Below are positions 48,920 through 60,165 of a stretch of 64,000 nucleotides of DNA, in pieces. The number at the start of each line of letters is the position of its first letter. Positions within the stretch are counted from its first letter, which is position 1. The notes under the pieces are model-generated. The model made no database searches and was not told the DNA's origin. It worked only from the letters and a program-made list of their open reading frames with translations. Origin of the DNA: Lineus longissimus (lineage: Eukaryota > Nemertea > Pilidiophora > Heteronemertea > Lineidae); contig NC_088312.1 in the NCBI RefSeq assembly GCF_910592395.1, positions 558,001 through 622,000 on the forward strand, given 5' to 3'. The position numbers and the translations under genes are program-made.

Positions 48920-51785
48920 GGTGGGTGACGTTATAAGCGAGGTGCCAATGTATAATCAAAAGGATATCGGAAAGACAATCTCGGGATATTGTGGTATTAA
49001 TGATGGCTCAATTTGACCTTCCCAGCCCTGGTTTGACGTGTTGAGGATAGAGTTGAAGCTCTGTTTACCATTGAAACAGCTCCATGAAGGACATGTCGGC
49101 CATGATCCATAGGAAGAGGCCGTGACATCATGGCTGGGAGGGTTAATGTGGTCGCTCTGCTGGTTATTTGTTGTTGAACACAAGATATAGCTGGAAACTT
49201 GTGGTTTTTTAATTCATGGATGAATATCATTCTTATATGCAGACTTATTCAGATTGAAAATTTTAGTTTTGCACCCAAAGTGATCAGACTTGGAGATGTT
49301 GTGCCTGTGATGATGGAGTTCTTGGATAAGCGTGCTTTATACTCAGTCACTTTGAGCCAGGCACTACTGACATTAGTTATCACATAAAAATTTGAAATTT
49401 GATAGACTTTTTTCACTGTGTATTTTGAATTGGACATTTGAGAGCTATTCATATATATCTTTGGGTACATAATCAGTATTGAGTCGATAGCTGTTTCACT
49501 TCGTCCTGTTGGAGAGTTTTTTAGTTCCTGTGTTGGGGAGTTATACATAAAAGGCAGGATATTGGTTCACCCTCAGTGCTATGCTAATCAGCCCTTAACT
49601 TTTCCGAACAACCCAATTTCATTCTGACCTGTCTTGGCCTCAAGTTATTGATCTAGTTTTAAGAGTAGAAATCAGTTAAGCTAGTTAATGATTATTTTAC
49701 TGTTAAGTCTAGAAAAGTTTTTTGTCCGAAACATTCCATCTTAACATATGTGCTTTTGATGTTGACATGATTGTCACAATGCCATTTTTACAACCGTCCT
49801 GGTTTTTGAGCCAGAGTTGATACATATCATAGCTAGTTTTAGAATTGTCAAGCTGGACGTCCGGATACTTTTGTTGTAGTTGTCTTACAAGATCGTCCTG
49901 TCAGCCCGTCCTCCGGATATGTGTCCCTTGTACCCGTGTGAGCCAACCTGTCCATGCCCAGAATCTAAATTCGTCCACGTCCAAGTTTATGAATGGGAAA
50001 TTGGTTGGCCTGTCCTCGGCATCTAATCCAATGTCATCCTAGGCCAGCACAGGTACTTGGGTGTTTCACGTCCACAGTAGTTCCTTCTCACAAGGAACAA
50101 GTTTGTCCAGATCTAATATGTGAGGAAACAATTTTTAAACTAAACTTCAGGTGACGAAGAAAATGTTTTTTTATGTTTCTGTGATTGTTTAAAACATATC
50201 AGTTGGAATGAATTTCATAATGATTGGTCAAGATGTTTGGCCCTCAATTTGATCGGTATAGTTTGCAGATAGCATGAAATTTACTGATATAAAAGGTTAT
50301 TTTTGTCTTTATTTCCTGTAAATTGTTCCCATTATGCTTTGGATAGAGACAAGAGAATTTTATTTATGCTACTGAAATCTGAAATTTAAGTAAATCGGGA
50401 TCACAACAAAGAATGAGAGTATTTATAAATGCTAATTGTCCGAGCATGTTGGCCTAATAGTTCAGGGAGGTACTACGGTGAAAGCATTGACAGTATTTGC
50501 TGTTTTTGATTTGGACAACCTGGGTTAAAGATGTAAAACAGTGTATTGGAATGATGCCAGTCAAGCTCTGGTTTTAGTTTGGTAAAGCTGTGAGCGATCA
50601 TGTTCCTAATATTACATTGAACCAGGGTGTGAAGGGAGACTGACGTATCTCGTCGTGGGGCAAGGAATCAATTTGTACCACTCAGGTTTTATCATCCTGT
50701 GTAGATTACCCCAAGCTAACGTGTTGCAAAAATATTTTGTAAAATGCAACTCTGTATCATATCTGTACATACTGTTTAATATTTTAATAACCATGCTTTT
50801 ATCACATGTAAATTTTAATACATATCATGTTTTTTCAGTAACTGATTACAAGGCAGTATACATGTAGAGTAGCTAAACACCACTAGTCAGTCTCTGTATG
50901 GAGTGTAGATCGGCTTACTTTGGCGAAATTCTGGGAGAGGGCACATTCAAATAACTCTTATTAACAATTCTGGTCTCACTATGGAAATAGGCCGACTGTG
51001 CAAGGATAGATCATAATGCTGTCGTTGGACAGTGCTGAAAGGTAAGATCAAAGCAGAATGGGTTAAAAGATCAACACCTTACTGCACCTACAGTAAACAA
51101 ACCCATTAGATTCAAGTTTCTATTTGACATTTGAAACTAACTTCATATTTCTGCAGTCAAGAATTTCGCCTTTCTTGAATAGTCTCTTGTAATTTACAAA
51201 ATATAGTAAACTATAACAATTTTTTTACTCGGCGATGCGGTTATCTTATATTACTTTTCATTTAATCCATTTATCATTTATAAATTCCCTCTTATGATAC
51301 AACATATCATTGACATACTTGAACTTGGCAGGTTTTATGATTACTGATGTGTGGCTGATCCTGTAGGTGGCAGCACAGTCTTTGTGATGCCAGCGCTACC
51401 ATCTTCCGGTCTCAAAGACTATCGCCCACTTTTCTCAATTCAAATTTTATGACATTTTACTGCTAATCCAGTTATATCGAACACTACATGTACAGTTATG
51501 ATCAGAAGTTTGTTGCCTCCATTTTGCAGTAATATTCCACGTGAATCATGGTCTCCTTTGTCTTTCGATAAATCAATGCTGTTGTGTGCATAATAACAGA
51601 AATTTTAATGACTTCAGACATTTATATGAAGGGCATTGAATGGGCCTTATTCACTCAAGATATCACAAGAAAAGATGGTGATTTACTTCTGATTAGGACT
51701 GTCGGACTTCTCACTTGTGCAGTCTTATGGTTCATTAGTCCAGTTCAGCAATAATGCAAATAAAGTTTGTCATTACATATATAAA
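48920..51785 (+). other. Probable afadin 3' UTR
   Basis: About 2.8 kb of AT-rich sequence follows the afadin stop at 48917-48919 without any supported gene on either strand. The best poly(A) signal is AATAAA at 51759-51764, giving an estimated end near 51785. Earlier polyadenylation cannot be excluded. Confidence 0.5.
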
Positions 51786-51930
51786 AGTTTTGTTCGAGTT
51801 TTCTTTCTTACACAAAGTGTATCCAAGTACATTAGTATAATGCCAAAATCAAGATTAGTGGAAGAGCCAAAGTTTCCGTGCTGGGTGTTGGTTTATGGCT
51901 CTATCCGAAATATTGAAAGCCTTGATTGCT

Positions 51931-52170
51931 TAGGCTTGGTGCATTATGTGTGCAGTGATCCCTTCCTTGCTGTTGTGGGTTGGCCTTCCATAGGCTTGGT
52001 GCATTATGTGTGCAGTGATCCCTTCCTTGCTGTTGTGGGTTGGCCTTCCATAGGCTTGGTGCATTATGTGTGCAGTGATCCCTTCCTTGCTGTTGTGGGT
52101 TGGCCTTCCATAGGCTTGGTGCATTATGTATGCAGTGATCCCACCCCTTGCTGTTTTGGGTTGGCCTTCA
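51931..52170. repeat. 60-bp minisatellite, four copies
   Basis: TAGGCTTGGTGCATTATGTG begins at 51931, 51991, 52051 and 52111. The first three copies are identical and the last is slightly diverged. The unit is 20 codons long and free of stops in one frame on each strand, which creates repeat-derived open frames. It sits between the poly(A) signals of afadin (51759) and RMI1 (52430). Confidence 0.95.
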
Positions 52171-52429
52171 TTCTCTGGCTCTCCACGCCCCAACCATTCA
52201 CTGGTCTTTAAACCTCGAGACCAATTTTGAGTCTGTGAAGCATTCGAGGCACTGGCCTAGATGTTTTAATGGAAAGTCTTTACAAATCCTTAGCAGAGAG
52301 GGAGGGCTATACTTTCCTTTTATCCAAAATATGTCTTCAGAGGACAGAGTCACAACCAGCAGGCTCATTTTTTCGTTCAGAATGCTATCGGCCAACAAAA
52401 CCAAAAAGACCTTTCTCATTTTAGATCAT

Positions 52430-52435
52430 TTTATT
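52430..52435 (-). terminator. Probable RMI1 poly(A) signal
   Basis: TTTATT on the plus strand gives AATAAA on the minus strand, about 390 bp downstream of the RMI1 stop codon at 52822-52824. Confidence 0.5.
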
Positions 52436-52821
52436 CAAAACACACTCTACAGTATCACAGATTTTTGAAAAACATCATGATTATACCTGGAGACAAGATC
52501 TCTTAAAACCTGCCTGGCAATGATAAAACAACAGGCAAAGGAGATCTCTGCTGACCAAACAAGTACATGTATACTTGACACTGACCAAGTCCTGAACAAA
52601 CTGCCCCCTTCCTAGTCTACAGAGATAGCAATAATGTCAAGTAGTAAACAAGTCACTGTCATGTTCCATGGAACAGACAAGACATTTCATCCCAGGGCTG
52701 CGCTGATTAAAGTCATTTTCTGAATCCTGATTGATGCATTATGTGTCCTTCCACCATTTGGACTCGTCGCACCATGAAACGGCCAAAGCACATTGGATTC
52801 ATCCTCTTGTTTTGCCAGGTG

Positions 52822-54681
52822 CTACATATCTTGGAAAAACTCATCTGGAATTTCATCATCTTGGTCAACGTCGCCGAGGTTATCTGCCTGGTTCTCTGCA
52901 TCTTCAGATTCGATGTTTCTGTAAAGGGAAAGGACTAATGGGATCGACACCTTGATGATCAGTACTGTTAGTCATACATTCATCAAGTCATGCTTACTGA
53001 AACATTCACCAGTCTTCCATGGCATCGATAGGTTTTCAAGTTCTAAGTTGATAAGGTTGGGGGTTTTATGCTTTCAGGAACAACCACAACATTTCATACT
53101 CTGCATCTGTCAGACAAAATAATGTCCCCCATCCTGTTTAAGTCCCTCTTTGTCCTGATAGGTTCAAAACTGGTCTCCAGGTTTCATACTCACAGTCCTT
53201 GTTCCATGAGACGGACTTGACTATTCTCCTGAATAAGACTGTCTACCCCCCCTCCGAGCACACGGATGTTAGCAGTACTCAGTAACAGCACACCAATCCT
53301 TGAGAGTATGGGCCCTTTCAGCACTATCTGCAAGGAGGAAGAAAAGACTATGATTACCACTAGGGTTCTCAAATACGTAATATGACCCAGTGCAGCACCT
53401 GGACAAGAAGGTTGGCACCGGGACAAATTCATGGTGTTGGTAATGGTTGTACTGTTAGAGTGCCAGGACAGAAGTTGCTACCAACCTGGTCAAAACTATA
53501 TCAGGTCTATATTCTGTCAAGATATAGTTTCAGAAATTTGGGGTGGAGAAAATATATGACCAAAGATTCTTTAATCTCACCTTTGTGCCTGGTGGTGTGG
53601 TGGTGCGGAGTGCTAGGATGGGTTTGTGTTCCATGGCTTCAACAACCTGACTTCCATCAGTTAGCTGGAGCTTCAACATTCGGCTAGCCTTTGGTTCCCA
53701 CTGAAGTGAGATACAGGTGGAATAATTCAATGAAGTTTTTCTTTGCAAACTTGAGATAGGAAAGGACCTACTAAACACCAAATGACAAGTTAGCTACCAA
53801 CTCTCACTTACAAATGGCTGACTTGGTTCTGCAGCTGAAACCATCTCATTCTCATTCTCTGTCCCCTTGAGTTTCTGTAGTTGTGAATAATGGGAGACAC
53901 TTGCATCTTTTATGGAATTAATCTGAAATGAAAGCAGAGATTTTAAAGATGACCCTACTGGCTTCACCAGAATGAATACAATATAGAGCACCATAGGTCA
54001 CATTCTGATCCCTGGGAAGACTGATGGTGCTGTTTTGATGAGCAAAGAAGTGGTTTCTTTCCTTTGTTGTTTCTCGAGGTCAATGCAAATGAATATAACT
54101 TCAAGATGCACTTATTTTAATACGAATTTATGTTCTTTAAAGCTCGACTCATTTATACCTGTAAACTGAAGTATCCATTGAGGACCACCTTTTCCGCCCC
54201 ATTCAGTCCCTCAGGGAGACATGGTGTGCCTATCACAGCCAGGTCACCAAGCAACCACTGTTCATACACCAACTGTTTCAGTCGCTCCAGGGAGATGGGT
54301 TCACCCTGTTGAAGAAGAGGAAAGGTTGGATAGGGCACACTCAGCTTAAAAGACATTACTTGAATATCCAAAATGTAGTTTAATGGCCCCACCAGCTCTC
54401 GTCAATAGAATTATGTTTTCATTAGGCTACCAACCATACCAAAATGTTTTTAGTTAGTTACTCAGTCTTCTAGTTGCTGAATGGCACTGTAAAGAGAATG
54501 CTCACTCATCTTCTCATCTGCTAGGATTAGCATGCAATAGTTTATAGTAGGCTGAGAGTAGTCATCATTGAACAATTACCAAGTTCTCCTCTTGTAACCA
54601 GTTCATAGCAGCTTCTATCCAATCCTGTGCTACACAGATATGTTGACTTCTAAGCCAGGAACTCACAGCGTTTCCTGCCAT
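52822..54681 (-). CDS. RMI1: RMI1, RecQ-mediated genome instability protein 1 (short form)
   Basis: Six minus-strand exons, 54681-54580, 54305-54159, 53922-53812, 53700-53581, 53327-53194 and 52918-52822, join in frame to 236 aa. The N-terminal helical domain (about 1-80) has DWIEAAMNWLQEENL and LVYEQWLLGDL. The OB fold follows (about 84-210) with SHYSQLQKLKG, the Topo III-contacting loop, KASRMLKLQLTDGSQ, LRTTTPPGTK and NIRVLGGGVDSL, all as in vertebrate RMI1. RMI1 binds topoisomerase IIIα and BLM-type helicase and promotes dissolution of double Holliday junctions in the nucleus. Human RMI1 is 625 aa with a second, C-terminal OB fold that binds RMI2. Here the protein stops 30 or so residues after the first OB fold, in an acidic tail ending FFQDM. 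The length resembles yeast Rmi1 (241 aa). It lies divergent to the orphan gene at 55344. Confidence 0.93.
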
Positions 54682-55343
54682 GTTGCACCACCTTTAGAGG
54701 TTTCAATTGCTAAAAACGTGACATGTATATCAATGTTTAAAAAGTCTGCTGGAATATGGCCCCTGCCCACACCATCATCATGCCAATGGTAGCACTTTAG
54801 CATGCATAACATCGACATAGACACCTCCTTCTGCTCTAAGCCATGGCATGAGGTATCAGGATGGCAAGGGGGTGCTCGAGGGGTCAAGACCTTCATGGTC
54901 AATGACACTGTACTGGATGTGAGCTAATCGAAACCTCTCTATTTTTTTATTTTTGACAAATGAATTGACAACAACCGTCTTCTTGTGTAACTAGTATATT
55001 GACATATAAAATTATGCTATCATCACACTGTAATGTAATTCATCATTTTTAAAACAAAATCGTCAAAAATTGTATTTAATACGAGTGCTAAATTACCAGA
55101 TTTCTGGATTTGAAGTGGAATTTGGAATCGTTTTTTCAATTTACCACCATTTTTGATTGTCGGTTACAGGTAAACATTGGATCCGTGTAGGCCGTTTCCT
55201 CTCGCGACGTTGTCTTCGGCTGCTCAACGAAATACGTAGGCCGACACCTAATTTGTGAATAATATAATCATCTTGATTGCTCTGACCTCATTGAGATTCC
55301 AGTATGTCTTTTTTGTTATGGGACCAGTGATAATTGACTAATC
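54682..55343. promoter_or_regulatory. Divergent promoter region, RMI1 and orphan gene
   Basis: The RMI1 start codon (minus, 54681) and the orphan gene start (plus, 55344) are 0.66 kb apart, so both promoters probably lie here. I see no repeat array and no definite core promoter element. The stretch around 54940-55110 is very AT-rich. Confidence 0.4.
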
Positions 55344-56393
55344 ATGAACTACGATTGCCACGGAATGAGAAGAATATCAGTGGTTGGGATGGCGAATGTC
55401 CCTCTGAGGATGCACGTAGAGGGACATAACGTCTCGGCGTCGAATGGAGTATATTGTCTCCGTGGTTGGACGGGATGTGACTTCTTCCAGTCACAGCCAC
55501 TATATCAGAGTGAAGCGGACGCTGCCATGTGGATATGGTGGGACTCGAAGCAATGTCTCTTTGTAAATGGTGAGTAGGCCTATGCTCCTCCAATCATGAG
55601 CTGCATTCGGTACCTTTCATTCGGCACTTACAGAGCATTAGGGGAGGAGCATACAAACGACCCTGGTCTTCGAGGAAAATGCTTTATTGTCTCTTTGGTA
55701 CTGGATGTGACCACATTTTCACTCATAGTCACATCTTCAAATGTTGACTTTAAATCTAAGTTATTATTAACTATTACGGCCTTGTACTCCTGGCTTGTCC
55801 TCCGGTCTTGTCCTTATAACCGACACTTCTTGTTCCAGGAAATACAGATGGGCGATACGGCAGCGAAGGTTTCTCTACCGCCAGGACCCTCGAGGGAAAC
55901 TGGACGTCAGGCTGCGTCACGCATGTAGGTAATGCGTTCGTCAGGTTTGGGAGTCCTATCCCTCTTCCTCCATGGGTCAGGGTCAGCGGAATGAGTGACA
56001 CATACTGTAATGGCTGGTATTGTCTAGATGAAACACACCAGGGGAAACCACTCTACCACAAGGCGGGTGAACCAAAGAGATGCATCTGGTACAACGTGAA
56101 GGATGGGTTCATATGCGGTAGGTGTATGGAAATTTGTCCTCCCCTATTGCCCTCGATCCCATCCTAGTTTGTCGTTCGAGGATTCTTGCCAGAAAGACCA
56201 AGGGATATTATAGCCGAAGTCTTAAATCCTTGTAACATCGTTGAGAGGGAAAACCATCTTTTGTAGACAAACATTATCATTTTGGCACTTTTCTCTTTCA
56301 GGTCACCCAGATAATTGCCACAGCCGTGTTGGACACTCGTCGTCAGCGAACCTTTTAGGAAAATGGCGTGAAGGTCAGGTCGAGATCGTTTAG
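55344..56393 (+). CDS. Unrecognised protein of two tandem NG-x-YCL modules
   Basis: Three exons, 55344-55569, 55839-56117 and 56302-56393, join in frame to 198 aa. A stop lies 9 nt upstream of the ATG in frame, which supports this start. There is no signal peptide and no membrane segment. The protein is two copies of one module. Module 1 reads VVGM, NGVYCLRG, SQPLYQSE, MWIWWDSK, LEGNWTSGCVTHV. Module 2 reads VSGM, NGWYCLDE, GKPLYHKA, CIWYNVKD, LLGKWREGQVEIV. Each is about 85-95 residues, Trp/Tyr/Cys-rich and probably all-beta. It resembles the widespread small 'N-G-x-Y-x-L...P-x-Y...W' module seen in many invertebrate and protist proteins, for which I know no firm function. Poly(A) signal AATAAA at 56726-56731 fits a complete short gene. 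Confidence 0.75.
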
Positions 56394-58065
56394 CACGTGG
56401 CAAGAACGTAGCCAACATACCTCTGCAACATATACAAGGTGTAAACGTTCTAAAAGTCCTAGGATAGAATGTCCAGGGAACTTTTTCACTGGTAGAAACA
56501 TTCCCACCCGAGGTGGAAACTACGTACACAGATATCTGTCCAACAACGATCTACGATGCAACGAGCTCCGGATGCCATTCGAGGTGACTGGGAGAGGACC
56601 ACTCCGTTCACACCAGACACTGACAGCCGAAGCATGGGCTGAGAGATGGAATGACTTTTTTTCGCTCACATTTTCATTCCTTCATTTTTTGCTTCATTGT
56701 GCAAGAGATTGTCAGACGGCTGATAAATAAATTGAATTTCATAGATTATTTAGGTTGTTTTGTTTCTATAGCAGTAACAATTTGAAAACGCGCCAAGACC
56801 GGACTTCTATAAGTCTTACACGCCCTTATAAGGTAACTTCAAAGTTCGGGTGAAGGGGTTATAAACGTACATGAATGAATAATAACAATAAGAACATTTT
56901 TAAAAAAAACTCGAAAAATAGATTCGCCGGGGTTCGAAGTCGTGACCATCCAATCCACAGTGCAACCGTCTAACCGCTGAAGCCATCAAGGCTTTAAGGG
57001 TGAACCGGGATTTTCGTTGGTCAAGTCGTCGGCATATTGAAGAAGCGCCATGATTGTGACGAGGTCTCGCTGGCGGAAGGGTAATTGGGTACAAATAGTT
57101 CCAAGCTAACCGTATAATTCGATATTGCGACCGATTTTTCTTGATATGTCGTATTTATATAGCTCGGTGATATAATAGATAATGTTTGTAGTTGATTTTA
57201 ATGTTTGAATGGCTTTCTCAAAAATGTTTTAGAAGCGAGGTCAACAGGGTCAAAAGAAATAGTCTTTGGCGCCAATGATGTCAGCAATGGCGAATTTGAA
57301 TTCAGATTCGAGTCGATTCTTTTGGAGTCGGAAGTGCGCAATCGTATTCAAACAGCTCCGTTCACGTGATTTGAAGGGACAGTTTGGGTGTGGGATTTAG
57401 GTGGCCAGGTAGATGATATGTAATTTAAATCTATCCGCGCGCCTGCTCATCACTGTAGTTACAAACTAAATGCTCATCATTGATAATGAATTCAGCGCCG
57501 ACTTGTTAAACCATTCTCTGGAGTGCTCGAACACCTAAATCAGTGTGTACAAGCTTGAAAAGTTCGGGTGAAGGGGTTTTCTTCGTGATAATATTCATAT
57601 TGGTATAAGATGATGGCGTAAGAGGGACAGCGAATCTAGGAACTGGAAGAAGAGGGAGCGTGCTCTGCATTTCTCATCAAAATTCCTGGATAGGTGTGTT
57701 CCAAAATTTCATGAGTGGTAAATTAACAAACGTCAATCGTATTTATTTACGGTTTGTGTACAACATGCCGTAAACGTAAAGGTAGAACGTAAGCTTGCTA
57801 AACCTGTCCATTGTAAGCCCATTACCCAAAACGAGGCTCGTTTTAAAAACAAGAGACCGGAACGGCCATTTTTGTTGAGCGTTTGGTTGTTCCCGATTTT
57901 AATCCACATAATCACTCATTTTGATAAGTTATCTGAAACCATCCGACCAACTAGGCCATAGTATAGATTTCATTGAACTAACCGGTTTTATCATTTCACC
58001 ACGAAATTGCCTGCTGTGATTGTAGGATCGTCTGAAACCATCCATTGTCCACAGCAAAGTTCAAG
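56394..58065. other. 3' UTR of orphan gene and 5' flank of akirin
   Basis: No coding exon is supported. The poly(A) signal of the upstream gene is at 56726-56731. A 20-bp sequence AAAGTTCGGGTGAAGGGGTT occurs identically at 56841-56860 and 57559-57578. A tRNA-like stretch lies on the minus strand at about 56920-57000. The akirin promoter should lie in the right part, and the short distance to the ATG allows an unspliced 5' UTR. Confidence 0.5.
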
Positions 58066-59564
58066 ATGGCTTGCGCTACGCTCAAACGAAGTCATGAATT
58101 CGACCCACTTCACAGCCCATCCTCACGATCTCCCAAACGAAGAAGATGTATGCCCATGACAATGTCACCGTCAACTCCACCTACGAAGACTCACCATGTC
58201 AAACCATCGCCATTCAGTGATGTTTGTCCAAATTTCAAGCCAGGTATGTAGTTATACAATCATTTGTACATCTTGCATGCAGCGATGCACGTAACAATTC
58301 TGTGTGTTGACTGTATAGGATATTTTCTTTGGTATACTGACCTCGAAAATTAGTATAGAATATAAGTCCCCTTCGTTCAAAGAGTAGAAAGCATGCCCAG
58401 AGTTGGAAAAACTGTTTAGATTTTGTTGCTAATTTTTCAATAGATCGATGCGAAAATAAAGTTTTGGTCGTTTTGTCGCCTAGACCTGGACAAGGTCATA
58501 ATTTTCGTGTTTAGTAAAAACTTATGTTTGTTGCTCTTTTTCAGAACACATTGCCGCTAGTCTTTCAGCTGAAATCAAACGAATGCAGAGAAGGAAGCAA
58601 CTCCACTTTCCAGGTGAAGCCTCCTCAAGTCAGGGACCGTCATGTAGCAACCTTGTTGAACAATCAGAAAGTGCAAGCGAAATCAGTGATAACAGTGACA
58701 CTAATATGGAAAGCAGTTCTTCAAGCTTTTTCAATGCATTGTCTCCAAGTAAACGCGATGCACCTTTATTCACCTTTCGTCAGGTTAGCATGTTCTGTGA
58801 ACGAATGCTGAAGGAACGTGAGGAACAAATAAGGGAAGATTATGATAAAGTATTGACGTGCAAACTTGCTGGTAAGTAAAACAACTCTGAATGGTCGTTT
58901 ATATGCTTTGATTGGTGGTCTGTTTAAGAGGTCAAACATGACTAACTTGCAGTTCTTTCTGCAAATTGATGAAGAAGAGATCGTCATCGTGCCTGTTGTC
59001 ATGGCTCATGTCGAGTCCCAGCACGATAGATCTACACCCATGTATGATGTATTATCTCGAGTTGGAAAGATTCGGGCTGGAAATATTTGTCGTGTAGAGT
59101 TTACAGAAATTGTTCATTCTCCTTCCAGAACAATACGAGGCTTTCTTAAAGTTCAATCATGATCAGATCCAGCGACGATTTCAAGAATCCCCACTTAGCT
59201 GTAAGTACTGGATGCAATTTCGTTGAAGCCCTGAATCTTAGATTCTAAGATCTTCAGGTGATGAGTAAACTTATCAGCAGTCCAAGGGTGCATTGTTTAA
59301 TATGTGCGATGAAACAAGTTTCTTGTTGTTGATTTTCAATAGAAATATTTCTGGCAACTTAACTTGGTTTGTTTCACTGAATTCCAGCCGAAGTTGGAAG
59401 AAAACCTTGGAAGCCTTAGTCACTGTTGAACCAGAACAGTGTGTGTTCTCTTTTAGTCTCAATAGTTCGTGTGGCGATCAAGACAGCTTTGCCTCACCGG
59501 TCGTCAGTGAAATTCTACTACTGGATCTAATCATGTGCTTTTTTTCTTTGCAGATGTATCATAA
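58066..59564 (+). CDS. AKIRIN2: Akirin, nuclear cofactor and proteasome-import adaptor
   Basis: Four exons, 58066-58243, 58545-58871, 59129-59200 and 59554-59564, join in frame to 195 aa. The N-terminus is [15 protein letters not shown], followed by the nuclear localisation signal SPKRRRC (residues 22-28). A Ser-rich middle follows, then [20 protein letters not shown] and the conserved C-terminal [17 protein letters not shown] ending in SYVS. Human akirin-2 has 203 aa with the same ends, so the gene is complete. Akirins bridge transcription factors (NF-kB/Relish, Twist) and SWI/SNF remodelling in the nucleus. In human cells AKIRIN2 also carries 20S proteasomes into the nucleus through importin 9, and the terminal SYVS contacts the proteasome. 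The last coding exon supplies only 11 nt (end of Tyr, Val, Ser, stop). Invertebrates usually have one akirin, so AKIRIN1 and AKIRIN2 are co-orthologues. Confidence 0.95.
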
Positions 59565-60165
59565 TCTCCCTGAAGCTAGTTTGCGCATAATTCATGAATT
59601 CATTTGTAAGTTTCGCCTAAAATACTTGATGTGGATTTGTAAACAAAAACCCGATTCGTTGAAGGATCGGACATGAACTCTAGAGACAATGCAATTAGAT
59701 TTTATAAAGACAATGTTGTGTAGAGGAGATGAATTCTAAGCTAAGGAGGATTTGTTTCAATCGACTGAGGTGAAATCTTTATTTATTAAAAAAACTTGAC
59801 AGTGTGGAAATACGTTCTCATAGAGATGGATCATTACAGCGATGGAGAGCTTTCCAAAAAACTTAATGTTGAAGAATGATATATTGAAGAATAAAATTAT
59901 TATAATTAGAAATACTACATGTTACTAACTGCATGTTTTGTTACTCATTTGTACTGGCATATAACCTGGTTGACCATTTCCAACTTGTGTCATTGGGGAA
60001 GGTTGATGGCTATTCATCTTCTAAACTCTATGCTTTATTTGGCTATGAATTTCATTTTACTGCCAGCCAGGTTGGGAATCGTTTTCTCCATTGATCAGTG
60101 GTGTGGTCTTGATGAAAATCCCATCAAAATGATGTGGGTCTAATAAAAGTTTGCATCTCTTTAAC
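59565..60165 (+). other. Probable akirin 3' UTR
   Basis: AATAAA occurs at 59890-59895 and again at 60142-60147, about 330 and 580 bp after the stop. Either could end the transcript. No other feature is seen. Confidence 0.5.

Noticed and set aside
51717-52211. 164-codon plus-strand frame with a 20-residue repeat, and its minus-strand mirror
   Set aside because: It is generated by the 60-bp minisatellite, whose unit happens to be a multiple of three; it lies between two 3' UTRs and has no other coding sign.
58872-59162. 98-codon plus-strand frame between akirin exons
   Set aside because: It is mostly akirin intron 2 read in a frame that does not match the next exon.
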